DNA of 64,000 nt from Physcomitrium patens (GCF_000002425.4 NC_037257.1:14507232-14571231); one strand, 5' to 3'; counted from the stretch's first letter, positions 21,793 to 34,179 are shown. Notes: generated by a model not told the origin, from the sequence alone. Translations and numbers: made by a program.

Positions 21793-22584
21793 TGTAGAAT
21801 ATATATTAATTCGTTTTTGAAAGATATTGATAAAATATATTAATAGTCCATATAATAGGAAATTCAGGAAGATGGATGAGTGATTTAGTTCTTAAAAGTG
21901 GTTAATTATAAAATTACGGTTAGAATCTGGAGAATCAAGGGAAAGTATATAGCAGTTGTAGAAATTAATTAAGGTGTCAGACTGTGATAGTCATGAGTCG
22001 AGGGCCATCGCTGTGATAGTTGTGAGCCGGGGTAAGCTTGGTGCTACTTCTTTTCTTTTGTTTGTTATTTTCTTTGAATAAGAGGATTGAGAGTTTCTGA
22101 ATATTGTGAAGTGAATTATGGAATGGAAATGTTATTAGTATTATTTGAGAAGAAGAAAGATTGAATGTTGAAATCTGATTGTAGTTCAGCAAAGAGAATG
22201 AGTCTATGTTTGTATGAAACATCGTTATGTGAATGGCAGTTCTGTGTGAAGAATTCCAGTGATTGGAATGAGGGTAATTGTGTGCTGAAAGCTGTGAGGG
22301 CACAATATTACAGTTGGAGATTATAAGGATGAATATATTAGTAGAAATAATAATTATTAGTATGACTTAATTGCTGTAAGGAAGAGATCAATAAGGTGAA
22401 GGAGGAGATTATAGTTTCCTTGTGTGTTCGGATATTGGAAATAAAGACGATACATTCAGGAGGTAATTGATTGTATGACCCTAACATGAATGCTTAAGCA
22501 ACTAGTCATTCCCTGTGTTTGAATCCCCTTATACGGATTTATTCCCATTAGATTAATTTGGAATAATTAAAACGAGCAATCACA
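21793..22584 (+). repeat. 3' LTR of E2
   Basis: 792 bp, TGTAGAAT...AATCACA at the two ends. Directly followed by ACTTT (22,585-22,589) and resumption of D1. Confidence 0.93.
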
Positions 22585-22589
22585 ACTTT
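22585..22589. repeat. target-site duplication ACTTT, right side of E2
   Basis: Pairs with 16,736-16,740. D1 resumes as GTAAGAGCTTTGCAAAG, also seen undisturbed in D2 at about 39,298. Confidence 0.92.
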
Positions 22590-23159
22590 GTAAGAGCTTT
22601 GCAAAGTCAAGGTTTTTTTTCAGATGACTTTTATTTTGTGAAATAAAATAGGATTTATATTTTGGGTGATTTCAAGAGTTTTGTTATAGATCTATTAGTG
22701 AAATTCTGTGGGTTAATGGTTATAGTTGTGTTCAATATATATTATGAACTAGAGCTCGATCTAATGGTTGAATTGAGGATTATTGAGGTTTAAGTGAGTC
22801 AAGGTCTTAGAAAGTAGAATTTTAGGTCTTATGAGGATTTTCAAGATTTCTTGCAATCTACTAGTTGGATTGGAGTAAAATTTTTGTAAGAGGATACTAG
22901 ACTTATTTTTCTATGTGTGTAAAATTTTTGAGATCAATCAAATGGTGAAAAGAAGAGATATTGGCTTTGGGAGATTGGCATCAAGGTTGGAAAAGGAGGT
23001 CGACCAATACCTGAGCATGTTTTTGAGGTTATTGTCTATTTGATAATTTCAATTCTTTTAAAAAAATTTGTGCTTGTTTTTAACTTAATTTTTAAGAAGT
23101 GTGCAAAATTTGAATTAAGATCAACTGTTCATTCATTAGTTATTGAGGTTTAAATCTAT

Positions 23160-23745
23160 TGTAGAAATTATTAGGGTTTGGTTAGGATTAGATTTAGGAT
23201 TAGGATTTGGTTAGAATTTGATTTAGGATTAGGATTTGATTTAGGATTTAGAGTTTGGTTAAGATTTAGGATTTGATTAGGGTTTAATTTAGGATTAAGA
23301 TTTGATTAAGATTTGATTTAGGATTAGGTTTTAATTAGAGTTTGATTTAGGATTTAAGACTAGGATTAGGATTTGATTAGGATTTGATTTAGGGTTAGGA
23401 TTTAGGATTTGATTAGGATTTGATTTAGGATTAGGATTTGATTAGGGTTTGGTTAAGATTTGGTTTAGGATTTAGGATTAGGGCTAGGATTTGGTTAAGA
23501 TTTGATTTAGGATTAGGATTTAGGATTTGATTAGGGTTTGATTTAGGATTAGGATTTAGTTAGGGTTTGGTTAGGATTTGGTTTAGGATTTAGGATTAGG
23601 ATTAGGATTTGGTTAGGATTTGATTTAAGTTTAGGATTTGATTTAGGATTAGGATTTAGGATTTGATTAGGGTTTGATTCAGGATTTAGGATTTGATTAG
23701 GATTTAGGATTTAGGATTTTATTTGAGTTTATTTAGGATATAAGA
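23160..23745 (+). repeat. degenerate TTAGGATTTG/TTTGATTAGG tandem array in D1
   Basis: About 590 bp made almost only of TTAGGATTTG, TTTGATT, TTTGGTT and TTTAGGA modules in irregular order (10-24 bp higher units). The same array occurs at the same place and orientation within D2 (about 39,885-40,340) and D3 (about 60,100-60,430, reversed). It is therefore a built-in part of unit D. Confidence 0.88.
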
Positions 23746-24033
23746 TTTAATTAGGTTTTGGCCTAAAGTTTGAATGAAGTAAGATTTCAACTAGGATTAT
23801 ATTAAGATTGAATTGAGATATATTTGAGATATGTTTGTAATCATTTTAATATTTCTTTAAGATTTCTTATTGTTTCTTTGGAATTTCTTTGAGGTTTCTT
23901 TGAATTTGATTAAAGCTTGTTTAGTATTGTTAGTGTTCTATTAGAATTAGGATTTTTTTGTTGCAATTTCCATTCTACCTTCCACATCCAGGTGCCTACA
24001 ACATTCTCAAGCAAGACTTCACATATTACGACA

Positions 24034-25200
24034 ATGTTGAAGCTTCCAAATCTAATAAGGCAAAGGTTTTATGATATTTAGGCCTTAAAATAATATTTAT
24101 TATAAAACAAGGATAGGATTCTAAAAAAGAGAATAGAATCTTCATTAGGTATTGTATAAGATTTCAATCACATAATTCCTATTGTAGCTAAATAAACTTG
24201 TATTTTAATGTACTATCTTCTTTGACAACCATATTCTTCATTTTATAATTACATTGCTTCTTTAGATAATGTTGAGTAGTGTATTTAGATTCTCTATAAT
24301 ACAAGCATAATTCTTCTTAATGACGATGAGTCTTTTCTTGCTTACTAAGAGATTTGAAACATACTATATCAATTTGTATATCTTCTACTTTGTAATATAT
24401 ATATTAAAAAAACATCAGTGTTGCCATTGAATTATACTAACATTGAGGCACACTTATGCAACTTTTAGATCAAAATTCAAAAAAACAATTGTCACATTTC
24501 ATAGCAAAATCAATTTCTTGACTCAATGTTTAAAGATCAGATAAGTTGAACATCAATTTTTTTACTTCATATTATAATCCATAGAAAAATTGGCTAACCA
24601 ATACAATATCAATCCACTTCATATCAGTTGCAATTTGTCAAAATTGTGAAGCATATATTATTATTAATTGATTGTCTTGTTGTAAAATACATATTTTTTT
24701 AGTTACAACATGAATTATATCATGTTCTCTATACATTGAACAAATCTCTACCAAAAAAGACTCTAGTTTATCTAATATTGAATCTTGTTGTTTAAGAAAA
24801 GATAAAAATCATGATAATGTTGAGTCTAAAAGAAGTGTATCAATGAATCTAACTTCCAATCTTGGAGCTGGATAACTTTGGAGTTGAAGTTCAATTATAA
24901 GTTGTACTTGATTGATAAATCCTCAAAATTTGGATCTTGTGCCATCAAACTTCTTGGGCAGTGGAACTCTTAATTTTTTAATATTAGAAGGATATTCTAT
25001 CATAAGAAAAGATACATAATTTGATAGAGATATTAAAGCAATTCCAATCATTTCTACATCTTTGTTTTTTGCCATTCTTATTACTTTTTGTCATGGTAAA
25101 TTGAGTTGATACATTGTAAGCATTAATTTCTTCAATTGCTCTTATATTTGTGCCATTATATTCTTCATTTTAAGAAGTTGTGTCATGATAATACTTAGAG
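24034..25200 (-). pseudogene. B1 gag with damaged zinc knuckle
   Basis: Minus-strand translation gives 'LPKKFDGTRSKF', 'INQVQLIIELQLQSYPAP' and 'FLKQQDSILDKLESFF', the capsid of chromoviral gag. Near 24,270-24,310 'CLYYREPKYTT' is the remains of a CX2CX4H knuckle (consensus CLYCGEPGH). The frame is broken by many stops. The protease active-site residues lie at the left end, next to D1. Confidence 0.75.
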
Positions 25201-25373
25201 AAGAGAAGATATGTAATATTGCTCAAGACAAATAGAAAAAAGGACTTGAGAACAAAGAAAATACTAAAGATAATATCAATTTAGAAGAAGGTAATCTATA
25301 AATTTTAATATATTTAAGTCTTATTAAGAGAACAAAATAATCTATATTTGATCAAAAAAAGACAAAGCTCTGA

Positions 25374-25942
25374 TGTTGTAAATATATTCTTATCAATTTA
25401 TCAAAGATAAAAACTTGATGAAAGCAAATAACTAAATGAGACATTTTTTAAAGAAATATGACAAAATAGAAATAAGAAAACATATATATTAAAAAAAAAT
25501 TGGAATGGCTATTGCCAAAAGATAAGAATACTAAAGATTCTTAAATCTAGACTATAATAAGAAAAGAGTTGATAAGAGCAAAAAAAGCTTCACTCTTGCC
25601 TCTACATACTATCCACTTAGGAGCTACGTGGTGACATTCTATATGACCTCCAACATGTATTACCTTTACAAGCCACATGTCTTAACTTGCAAGGTAAGTT
25701 TTCTATGTGTGTACCACAAAGTTAGCTTGTTCCACAAGCTATCTACATGTGTGACATGTGACTAATTTATTAACTAAGTTTCTAACCTAAAGTCAACTAT
25801 AAATATGTGTAAAGTCAAAATTGTATCTATGAAGTTTCTACGAAGCTATTCTAAAAGATATTATTAAATTAATCTATTTTTACCTACTTCTACTTAATCA
25901 TATAGATAATTATTAGAATAAGTATGTACGTTTATGACAACA
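25374..25942 (-). repeat. 5' LTR of B1
   Basis: About 569 bp, pairing with 10,674-11,222. In element orientation it runs TGTTGTCATA...TTTACAACA. Directly downstream the sequence ATCAGAGC matches the 3' part of the common tRNA-Met primer site (TGGTATCAGAGC); its first bases are lost or overlap the LTR. Confidence 0.78.
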
Positions 25943-28560
25943 TATCCGTAAAATGATGTTGTATAGACTATATGTTATGTATTTAATTTATAGGATAAAT
26001 TTTTTACATATATACCATATTATCAACTTGTAATATAAGTGGCTAAATGTACAATACGTGGCTAATGTGTTGGCCAAGTTTTCAACCTATTAATCACTTA
26101 TAAACATATGTAAAGTCTATGTAGCTTCTCAAAATCTTTTCAAGAAGATATCAAGAATTTGACATATTTTTAATTTTTTTTACTTGATTTTAGTTATCTA
26201 AGTAAATATACTAATAAATATGGCTATTCATTACATTATCCCATTTCCTAAGTGACAACTTTGACAAGGAATTGTGTGACTTTTTTTTATAAGTTGATGA
26301 AGTCCAAAATCAATCAATTGATGTTAGTAGCAAATTATGATCTTTGTTTTATATAAATTATAACAATTGCAACATTTTCTAAGTTGAAAAAATTTAAGTG
26401 CTTCATTTGGTAATTTTATAAATAAAAAATCTTGAGATGAATCTACTTATTTTTAATTTTTAATATAATTAATCTTCTTACTATTGTTTCTAATTATAAT
26501 TACTGAGAACTTCTGAGATAAATTTGCATGGTACAAAAGAATTTAATAAGTTGATTCTTGAACTTGGTTCTTTTTGATTTATATCATCTTATTATCAATG
26601 ATTAATCTTTGGTTTCAATGGATATTATTGATGAAAAATAAAGAGAATACTCTGTGTGTTTACTAATATCAAATCCAGGCTAATCTATGAAATACTCAAA
26701 TTTATTTTAATGCCATCTTGAATCTAAGACCTCTTTTACTTCAAATTCTTGTTTGTTAAGTATTTCAACAAGAGCTTGAGGCGATTGTTTTCTTCTCACT
26801 ATATTGATTGTTATCTAAGGCTCAATGAGAGACATATAGAATATAAGATGAATCTTTATTAATAGTGATAATTGTAATTAATATGCCACTAAAATAATTT
26901 ATTTTTTTGATAAAAAAATAAGCCAAGTCTTTAATAATTTAATTTTTTCAAAGATTGATTAATATCAATATTATAAAAAAGAAACCATACCTTATCTCTA
27001 ACTTTAAATGAAGGTTGTTCTTATTGAAGAATATCTATATTAATTTTTTCTTATTCTTTAATTTGTTTTAATTATATCTTTATTATTGTATAAAGATCTT
27101 TCATTCTACTTGTCATATCCTATGATGTTAGATTTTTAACTTTTAAAAACTAAAAATATTAAATTATAAATGATAACCATAATTAGTAAAATATAGAGTT
27201 TTTTTAGTAAAAGAATATATAATATTATCATATGAAAACTGTGCTAATGGCAAAAGAGTTGTTCAATAGTCTTGGTAGTAGTTGATGGTATATTACAAAT
27301 ATTATTCTAATACTTAATTTACACATTTTGTTTGTTTATTATTTGAGGATGAAAAATTAAACATAACTTGATATCAACCTATAATATATTAAAGAATATC
27401 TTTCAAAAGCTTGATAAGAATTGAGGCCCACAATTAGATACATTGTCACTTAGAAGTCCATAATATTAATAAATATTATTTAAGAAGCCTTTAGTTATTT
27501 TTTCATTAATAATTATTTTTAAATATAATACAAAATTATCTATTTTGATAAAATAATCTATCATTATAAAGATATAGTCATAAAAATTTGATAGTCAAAG
27601 ATCTGTGATGAAATCCATTGAAATAGATGACCATGGTTGCTTTGAAATAGATAGGGGTTGAAGAAGTCTATAAGATAAATGAAATAGAGTCTTTGTTCTA
27701 AAACAAGTATCACATGTTTGAACATTTATTTCTTTTTGCATTTGAAACCACCAAAAATTTCTTAAAATAAGTTCTAATATTTTAATGTATTCAAAGTAGC
27801 ATAGTGCTAGAAAGTTATGTTGTATTTATAATGCATGAAGTTGTCCTTTATCTTTGGAAATATATAAACATCTTATATAATAAAGAAGTTTTTTTTTTTT
27901 TTTTTTTTTTTTTAATTCAAAATTTTTAGAATCATTGTAAAGTTTATTATTAGCATCAAGAACAAGACGGTTTGTCAATGTATTTGAACAAAATTTATAA
28001 AAAAAGAAAGTAGTATCAACAAGAATTGTTGACTTTATGGCCTAAAGGTGTAATTACTTTAGTTTCAAAAGAATTTTTTTTTTTCATAAATCATATGCTA
28101 CATCTCTTTCTTATGCTACATCTCTTTCTTTTCATGCAAGGTAAGAATGTCTAGATAAGATATCTAATAAGCTTTTTTGTTTTCAAAAATGATATGTAAT
28201 ATCAAATACAAATTGTGACAAAGACATGCTTCAATGAGCTTACTAACAATTTAATACATGTATTGATATAAAATATTAAAGATTCTTGTGATCAATATAA
28301 ACCATGATGGAATAAAAAGCTCCTTGTAGGTAATAATGCCATTCTTAGAATGAATCCATAGTTGCAAAAAGTTCTTTATTGTAGGTTTTATAATTAGTCT
28401 CTAGTACTCAAAATTTTCTTAAATGAAAAGCAATAGGATAGAGTTTATCATTTGCATCCATTTATGATAAAATTGCACCCAATGTAAAGTTTGATGCATT
28501 TGTTTACATAAAAATGGCTTTAAAAAATATTTTATTGATTAATTCAAGATATTTATCTTT
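25943..28560 (-). mobile_element. B3: truncated chromovirus B copy
   Basis: Starts with about 300 bp of B 3' LTR (25,943-26,240: 'CTTGTAATATAAGTGGC', 'GTTGGCCAAGTTTTCAACC'). Decayed minus-strand chromodomain, integrase and RNase H follow to about 28,560 (compare 26,990-27,170 with B4 58,550-58,720, and 28,300-28,400 with B1 14,640-14,720). It abuts B1 directly. RT, protease, gag and the other LTR are missing. A T-run lies at about 27,889-27,913. Confidence 0.7.
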
Positions 28561-29265
28561 TTACTTAAATATGTTATATTTAAAGTGATATTATTTATTT
28601 TAATAATAACTTCAAAATCTTTAAACTTTTTAAACATGATTTTTAATAAATATGCCTTCTTTCTTAATAATTCATGAGTATATTGTGTTTTCTACAGTAT
28701 AATTAGATTCATTAATTCATGCCCTTCTTCCATTTTTATTTATTTTTCAACCCAAACAAAAATTTAAAAATTAATTTTAATATTTATTGATTATTTTTAA
28801 CTTATTTATCAAAATACTACATATTTCATATAAAGGAACTTTTCAAATTTTAGAAAATCACATTTTTTTCTTTACAATTAAATTTAATTCTTATAAAGAT
28901 TCTTTAAAAATCTATATTTTGTGTAGATGTGAACAAACTACTAACCTGTATTATTTTAATATGTAAAAATAAATAAATAAATAAATAATATTTCAAGCAT
29001 TTAAGGGTTTTGATACACAAAAAACAAAAGCAAAGAAAAGTAAGGATTAAGGTAGAAGGTATTCTTTTGGAGTGCACAATACAATATTATGTAAACATTA
29101 TACTACGAATAAATTCTTCTACCAAGGTTTTTTGTACACAGCAAAGACAACAGGGGCCCCTGCTCTTCATTCAACATTACTGTGTTAATACACTTGAAAT
29201 AAATGAATAATCTTTCAACATGTTGCTATCCTGGTACAAGTGTCATGAACTTGAGTAAGCTTTGA
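28561..29265. other. AT-rich flank and probable MutS2 3' UTR
   Basis: 28,561-28,980 is AT-rich and unassigned, ending in an (AAAT)n run (28,969-28,988). 29,000-29,265 is less AT-rich and is likely the 3' UTR of the minus-strand MutS2 gene. Confidence 0.5.
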
Positions 29266-32200
29266 TTAAGCTTGCACAAGGCCAGGCCATTGTATCTCTT
29301 TCAACTTCACCTTCACTTGCATTGCTCCTGATTGGACCGTAACTTCTTTTTTGCTAGTTTTGACTTCAACAACTTTGGCATTTCGACCAAGCTTGGGCAC
29401 ATAAACCATGTCGCCAACGCTTGGGACAGCACCTTTAGGAGCTTGAGAGTTGGTTGCAACTTTCATGTTCTGTTTCACTTGCGTCACCTCGGTATTCGTG
29501 TTTTGAAACGACGGAGGGACCTTCAAAGGCACTTTGGTACTACTTTTCACATCTCGTGCAATCGCATGGAGCTGGGACCTTGCAGCTCCTGCAGCTGCCG
29601 CTACACGATCAGCCCTCTGCACGTCAAGCATGTGTTGGTTTTCTTGGAGCTTCTTCGACACAGCAACCAGCTGTTGCAGAAGCATTTTTGAATCCCTGTA
29701 CATTTCAAGAAGCTTTTCAACATCTAATATGTTAACTGATAATTCATGTGCCCTTGTTGAGGCCTTCTGATAGAACAATTTTGTTGGATTTCTACACTTA
29801 CGTGATTTGAGAGTCTGCTGTTGCTATATCTTGGTCAAAGTCACGTTTTGCCAGTTCGAGCTCCATAATAACCTGAAGTATTTAATAGTGACATGAAAAT
29901 CAATCTTCTGAATTGATACGCTCAGCGTAAGAATAGACAACACTAGAGAAGCTTAAATTAATGATACTCCTTGAAAGCGTATATTGATAGTTATCTTACC
30001 TCACTAAGCTGAGCGCTGACAACACCATAAAGAGTCCTAGCTTCATCTAGAATATCTTTTGGTACACCAAGTCTCTCTGCAATGTTGATCGCATTCGATC
30101 TCCCTGCATGACCAAGCTTCAGTAATAGAGACGAGTGTGTGGAAAAAAATAGAACAATTCAGCAACGACTTGATATTCTAGACGCATGCAAGCTCAATAT
30201 TATCCCCAGGCGACAGGCTAGAACAATAACATCACTATCTGCAGACGACGGATTTGTCAGGAGACTCACCAGGAATGCCCCAAAGCAGCTTATACGTGGG
30301 TCTTAGCTTTTCCTCGCTAAATTCCACAGACGCATTCTCAAATCTTGAGTCACTGTACTTAAGAGTCTTAAGCTCTCCATGATGAGTCGTGGCCATGGTA
30401 AGATATGAACCTCCCTTGCCACTTTGAGCGAATGATTCAAGTAAGGCCATTCCGAGGGCTGCCCCCTCCGTTGGATCTGTGCCTGCACCTACCTAAAGAA
30501 ACTACAAACAATCATGCACCCGTAGTAGAGTTCTTTGTCTTACAATAAAACACCAATATTTCATTTACAAATCGTCACCATTAGAAAAAATTAATATGAA
30601 AAGAAGAAAGAGTTACTGACCTCATCTAGTAGCACCAACGAGCTGCCAGTTGACACTTCTTTGATTCGCTGCAAGATTTGAAAACGAACATACCTTCTCA
30701 ATTCACAAATTTAACGAATGGATCCTGTGTGTTGAAAACACACGATAATTCCTACAATTCAAGCAACATATAGTCGACAAACAACTACTAATGCCTACAT
30801 GTGCACCGACATTCTTGCTGAGTCATTTACTTCTATAGCACCACACTTAGAAAGCAAACTTCACCTGAACAAACTCTTACCTTGATGCGGCGCAGGTGAC
30901 CAGAGAATGTTGAAAGGGATTGACTTAACGACTGTTCATCACCTATGTCTGCTAGTACGGCATCGAACCACGGCAACACAACCGGTTCTATCCCCAGCAC
31001 AAAAAGTCCTGAAAAAGTAACACTATATTTGGTTACGCCTAAATCCTGCAGCGGATCAAAGAAGCGTGGCGAACTCAAGAATGCTGATTCTGATATGCGA
31101 AGAAATATACATGGTACACAGGCAACTGAAAAAAAGGTAAGGACCTGATTTAGCCATCAGAGCAGCTAAGCCTACGGTCTTAATAGTAGCAGTCTTTCCT
31201 CCAGTGTTGGGACCGGTAATCGCCACCACTTTTGTTTCACCAACTACCCGCACATCGATCGGCACAGGCGCATTCTCCTCCAGTTCTGCCACCTAACAAT
31301 CACCTTAGGTTCACCCTTTCATTCATCTACTACAGATATGTCTAGAGAACAAGCTACTGTGCACAGGTACAAACACGAGTCAAAGTGACGTGGCAAAAAA
31401 TATTCCCAACGAAACCTTAAAAACCAAAGACTTGAGACTGTGTAGCAACGAATTACGATGATATTCAAGGCAAGTGCAGCAAAAAGCACCTCAGCTTCTG
31501 CTTCTGCAACTGCGGCCTTTGTTTCTTGAAGAGCCATCATCGTGCCTGCCCTTGACTTCAGCCTTCCAAGGTTCTGAGTAAACGAAGGACGCAATATCCT
31601 TAGATGTCTGATAAAAAGTATTGGATTATTACTGCATATCAACTTCAAGAAGGATCATGGTTCAATATACCTCATGAATACAACTGCCTGCGGGTCTATT
31701 GATCAAACAAATGCCTTGAGATGTGAAAAAACGAGCACCATAGCAAGAAAAATCAGGGGCTCCATGTAACGAAGATATAACATTTGTGTCTGGTAAAAAC
31801 ATATCGAGTACCTTGGATTTAGACTTAAGTGCAGCTTTGGCATCTCTTAGAGCCTCGCGATGTCGTTGTACAAGCAGGGGATGCCTAGCTCTTCGCAATT
31901 GCAGTCTAACAAGGCTTTGAGATTCGGTGTCGATAAATGTAGGTTTGGTGGCCCCTAACCATGTGCTATACCTCGCACGAGCCATTATCTTCCCATTACA
32001 AACAAAAAAACTAAATATAAGTGGCCAATTACAAGGTATCACAATTCTGACGTAACAGTTAACTCTTCAGGTAATCAAAGGAAGATAAAGTCATAAGATG
32101 GACCAATATTATCAACTATCTGAAGATCACGTACCACATCGAGGCGGACTATAATATTGAGACAAAACTGAATGTCGTCTAGGTAAGGTCTCAGCTGCAC

Positions 32201-34179
32201 ATCCCAAACAAAAACGTTCATGAGTAGTGTGCAAATAAAGCGGGAGCTTCCATTTTCTGCAAATTACGAGAAGTGGATTATACTCACGAGGGAAAAGAAT
32301 CATGCTGCACCGTCAAGAATAGTTCAGCTCTAAAGACCCAAAACCCGTTACCTGGTCAGTTAATCTCGAAAGAACATTGTACTCTGCTTTGGCAACCTCC
32401 GCTCGGGCTTCGCTGAGCTTGTTGTTCAAGGGCACTGCACCAGCTGGCTCTATGTACGAAGTTGCTCCAGAGCCACTGGTCATTCAATAATATACGATAA
32501 TGAGGGTGAGACAGGAAGCACTACAGAAAACCTCACATCTGAAACCTGAGAGCCACGAATGGCAAGGAAAAGTAGCAACAACAGCACGCGGTACCTTCGT
32601 AAAAGAAGCCCTGGAACATTGCTGCGGTTGTCCGAAGCCACCACCAAGCACATTCTTCCATCCACTAGCACGACCTCCTGAAAGAGCACGTGAGTTCTTT
32701 TAGTAAGTGTTAAGAGACCAATTATGATCAACAAATTAAATCCTCTTACGTATTTGCGAATCAACGGATAAAAAACAATATGTTACCTCAGATTGGATGT
32801 TGGCTCCCTTGTCGCGTGATATTTTGTTGAAAAGCTCTCGAAGCTGAAGATGTCACAAGCCTAGAGAAGTTAGCACAAAAAAACAAACTCAGATGAAGAA
32901 ACAGAGAGGCGAGTTTCATTACTCAAAATCAAATCTAAAGACATACCCGTTGCTCAACTGAACGTTCTTGTATACGAGCTTTCCTGAGCTCCGGACTCTG
33001 CACACACAATACTCAATGTTTTCAGTTAAATATACTGCTCAAGGATCTACAACTCAATAACACAGAACAGCTTCCAGCTTTGAACAAAGAATTCACTCCA
33101 GGTTATGGTAGTACAAGCTTACAGCACTATCCTTGACTGTGCCATCCTCGTCTATTATCCTCCATATGCCCTTCTCAAGCTCAGGATGCGTCGCCATAGG
33201 ACCGAGCTGCCAAAGGTAAGTAAAAAAATTTAGTTTCATCAAACCTGCAAGCTCATTGTCCACATCAATCCCACAAGTTTGAAAGGACGTAGTCTACGTT
33301 GCAGCATGTCCACGAAAATATTTCAGGGGACCAACCATATCCACGATTGGCTCCAGAACACTTTGCCTGTCCTGGAACTCCTGTGCAGTATTCGAGACCT
33401 GGCGCCGCACGTTCCCGCTGGTTTGCAGAAGCATTGCGACGGCGAGGGCCTCAACTCCAGATACTACCATACCCTTGCGTATGCGCAGGATGCAATCCTT
33501 CACCTGCACGTAGAAAATGCATAGAACAGTGGTCATGGAAAAATATTCCTCATGATATTTTCTTTGCGAAAATGGCATAGGGTTAACCGAATTCCTGTAC
33601 CACTTGTGTTCGCAACACGCCCAACTCGAAGGGCCCGCCCAGTAAAGAAATAAACTCCACGCCAGCACTCGTCAATTCGAGCAAAGCTTCACTCGCTTCC
33701 CTCGTTGCCGGAATCTCCAACACCTGAAGCTGCTCTTTGGCCAATGTCGTTGCAGCAAACGAAGCCACTGCACGACACACTCGGGGCCACTCCAGAAGCT
33801 CCAAAGTCTCCATAGCCGCTGATTTCTCTTCATCCAGTGCAACCCCATCCTTCTCTTGCAATGTAGCTTGAACACTGCGAACCCTTTGGTCATGGCATCC
33901 GAAGCATGAAGGGGAATTGGTCGCCCTTCCAAATGCCACATTACCGAGACCTAATCTTTCCTGGGATTGCGCAGCTTTCAGTAGCTTCCAGCCTCTCCTT
34001 GAGACCGCTACCACCACAACTCGCTGATCCCAAGCTAATTTTTGGTGAGGACTGCTTCTAAAGTGGTAATTCGACCCAGTAGGATAACTGCAGGATAGGG
34101 ATGTTTCATTGACTAAACCTTTCTTATGATTCTTGAGAACCGGGGCAGTAGTGGCGGGGAGAAGCAGGGGTTTAGCCAT
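29266..34179 (-). CDS. MutS2-family ATPase, probably plastid-targeted
   Basis: Complete gene; I join 17 exons with agreeing phases: 34179-33601, 33503-33336, 33206-33123, 32997-32947, 32843-32787, 32677-32595, 32475-32352, 32194-32135, 31988-31812, 31573-31490, 31292-31145, 31008-30881, 30668-30621, 30492-30270, 30103-30000, 29872-29802, 29752-29266, about 891 residues. MutS2 proteins are DNA-binding ABC-type ATPases related to mismatch-repair MutS, acting in bacteria on recombination or ribosome rescue. Visible: Walker A 'GPNTGGKT' (about 516-523), '[19 protein letters not shown]', Walker B 'SLVLLDE' (about 591-597), '[13 protein letters not shown]', and a C-terminal '[19 protein letters not shown]' block. 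It ends 'WPGLVQA' with no Smr nuclease domain. The N-terminus is Ser/Lys/Arg-rich and poor in acids, fitting a transit peptide (inference). Exons 10 and 17 have the least certain boundaries. Confidence 0.93.

Larger units (their letters stand above)
16741..22584 (+). mobile_element. Ty3/gypsy retrotransposon E2, with both LTRs
   Basis: Length 5,844 bp, with 5' LTR 16,741-17,532, primer site 17,536-17,553, gag, zinc knuckles, protease remnant, RT start, purine tract about 21,778-21,790 and 3' LTR 21,793-22,584. ACTTT is duplicated on both sides. Like E1 it lacks most of RT, RNase H and integrase, so it needed enzymes in trans. It inserted into D1, which had already inserted into B1, so it is the youngest of the three. 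Stops at several former CGA or TGG codons show that it is now inactive. Confidence 0.94.
16285..24033 (+). mobile_element. D1: LTR-like unit D in B1 protease, split by E2
   Basis: After removing E2 and one ACTTT, D1 is about 1.9 kb. Its ends are inverted, TGTCGT at 16,285 and ACGACA ending at 24,033, as in an LTR, and the flanks extend this to ACATTGTCGT...ACGACAATGT. Sister copies are D2 (38,855-40,630) and D3 (59,836-61,464). It carries a degenerate TTAGGATTTG-type tandem array (about 23,160-23,745). No coding sequence was seen. It is either a solo LTR or a short inverted-end transposon; clean target duplications were not found. Confidence 0.7.
10674..25942 (-). mobile_element. Ty3/gypsy chromovirus B1, interrupted by C2, D1 and E2
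   Basis: Minus-strand element. From its 5' end: 5' LTR 25,374-25,942, primer site near 25,367-25,374, gag about 24,034-25,200, protease 15,930-16,284, RT 14,900-15,927, RNase H 14,210-14,900, integrase 12,001-12,597, chromodomain 11,780-11,990, purine tract near 11,223-11,235 and 3' LTR 10,674-11,222. The protease is split by D1 (which holds E2) and the region upstream of integrase by C2. A chromodomain after integrase places it among chromoviruses. Every coding block is riddled with stops. Clean target duplications were not found at the outer ends; both flanks are other B fragments. Confidence 0.85.

Noticed and set aside
23160..23745. Possible interstitial telomeric repeat (TTTAGGG-like)
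   Set aside because: True TTTAGGG units are rare. Modules are irregular TTAGGATTTG/TTTGATT mixtures, and the array recurs inside every D copy, so it is part of a repeat family and not telomeric.
23160..23745. Possible CRISPR-like array
   Set aside because: No constant repeat with unique spacers, and the DNA is a plant nuclear genome with spliced genes.
29332..29770. Plus-strand open frames of 78-119 codons
   Set aside because: They are antisense to the last MutS2 exon, which has a recognisable protein in the other strand.
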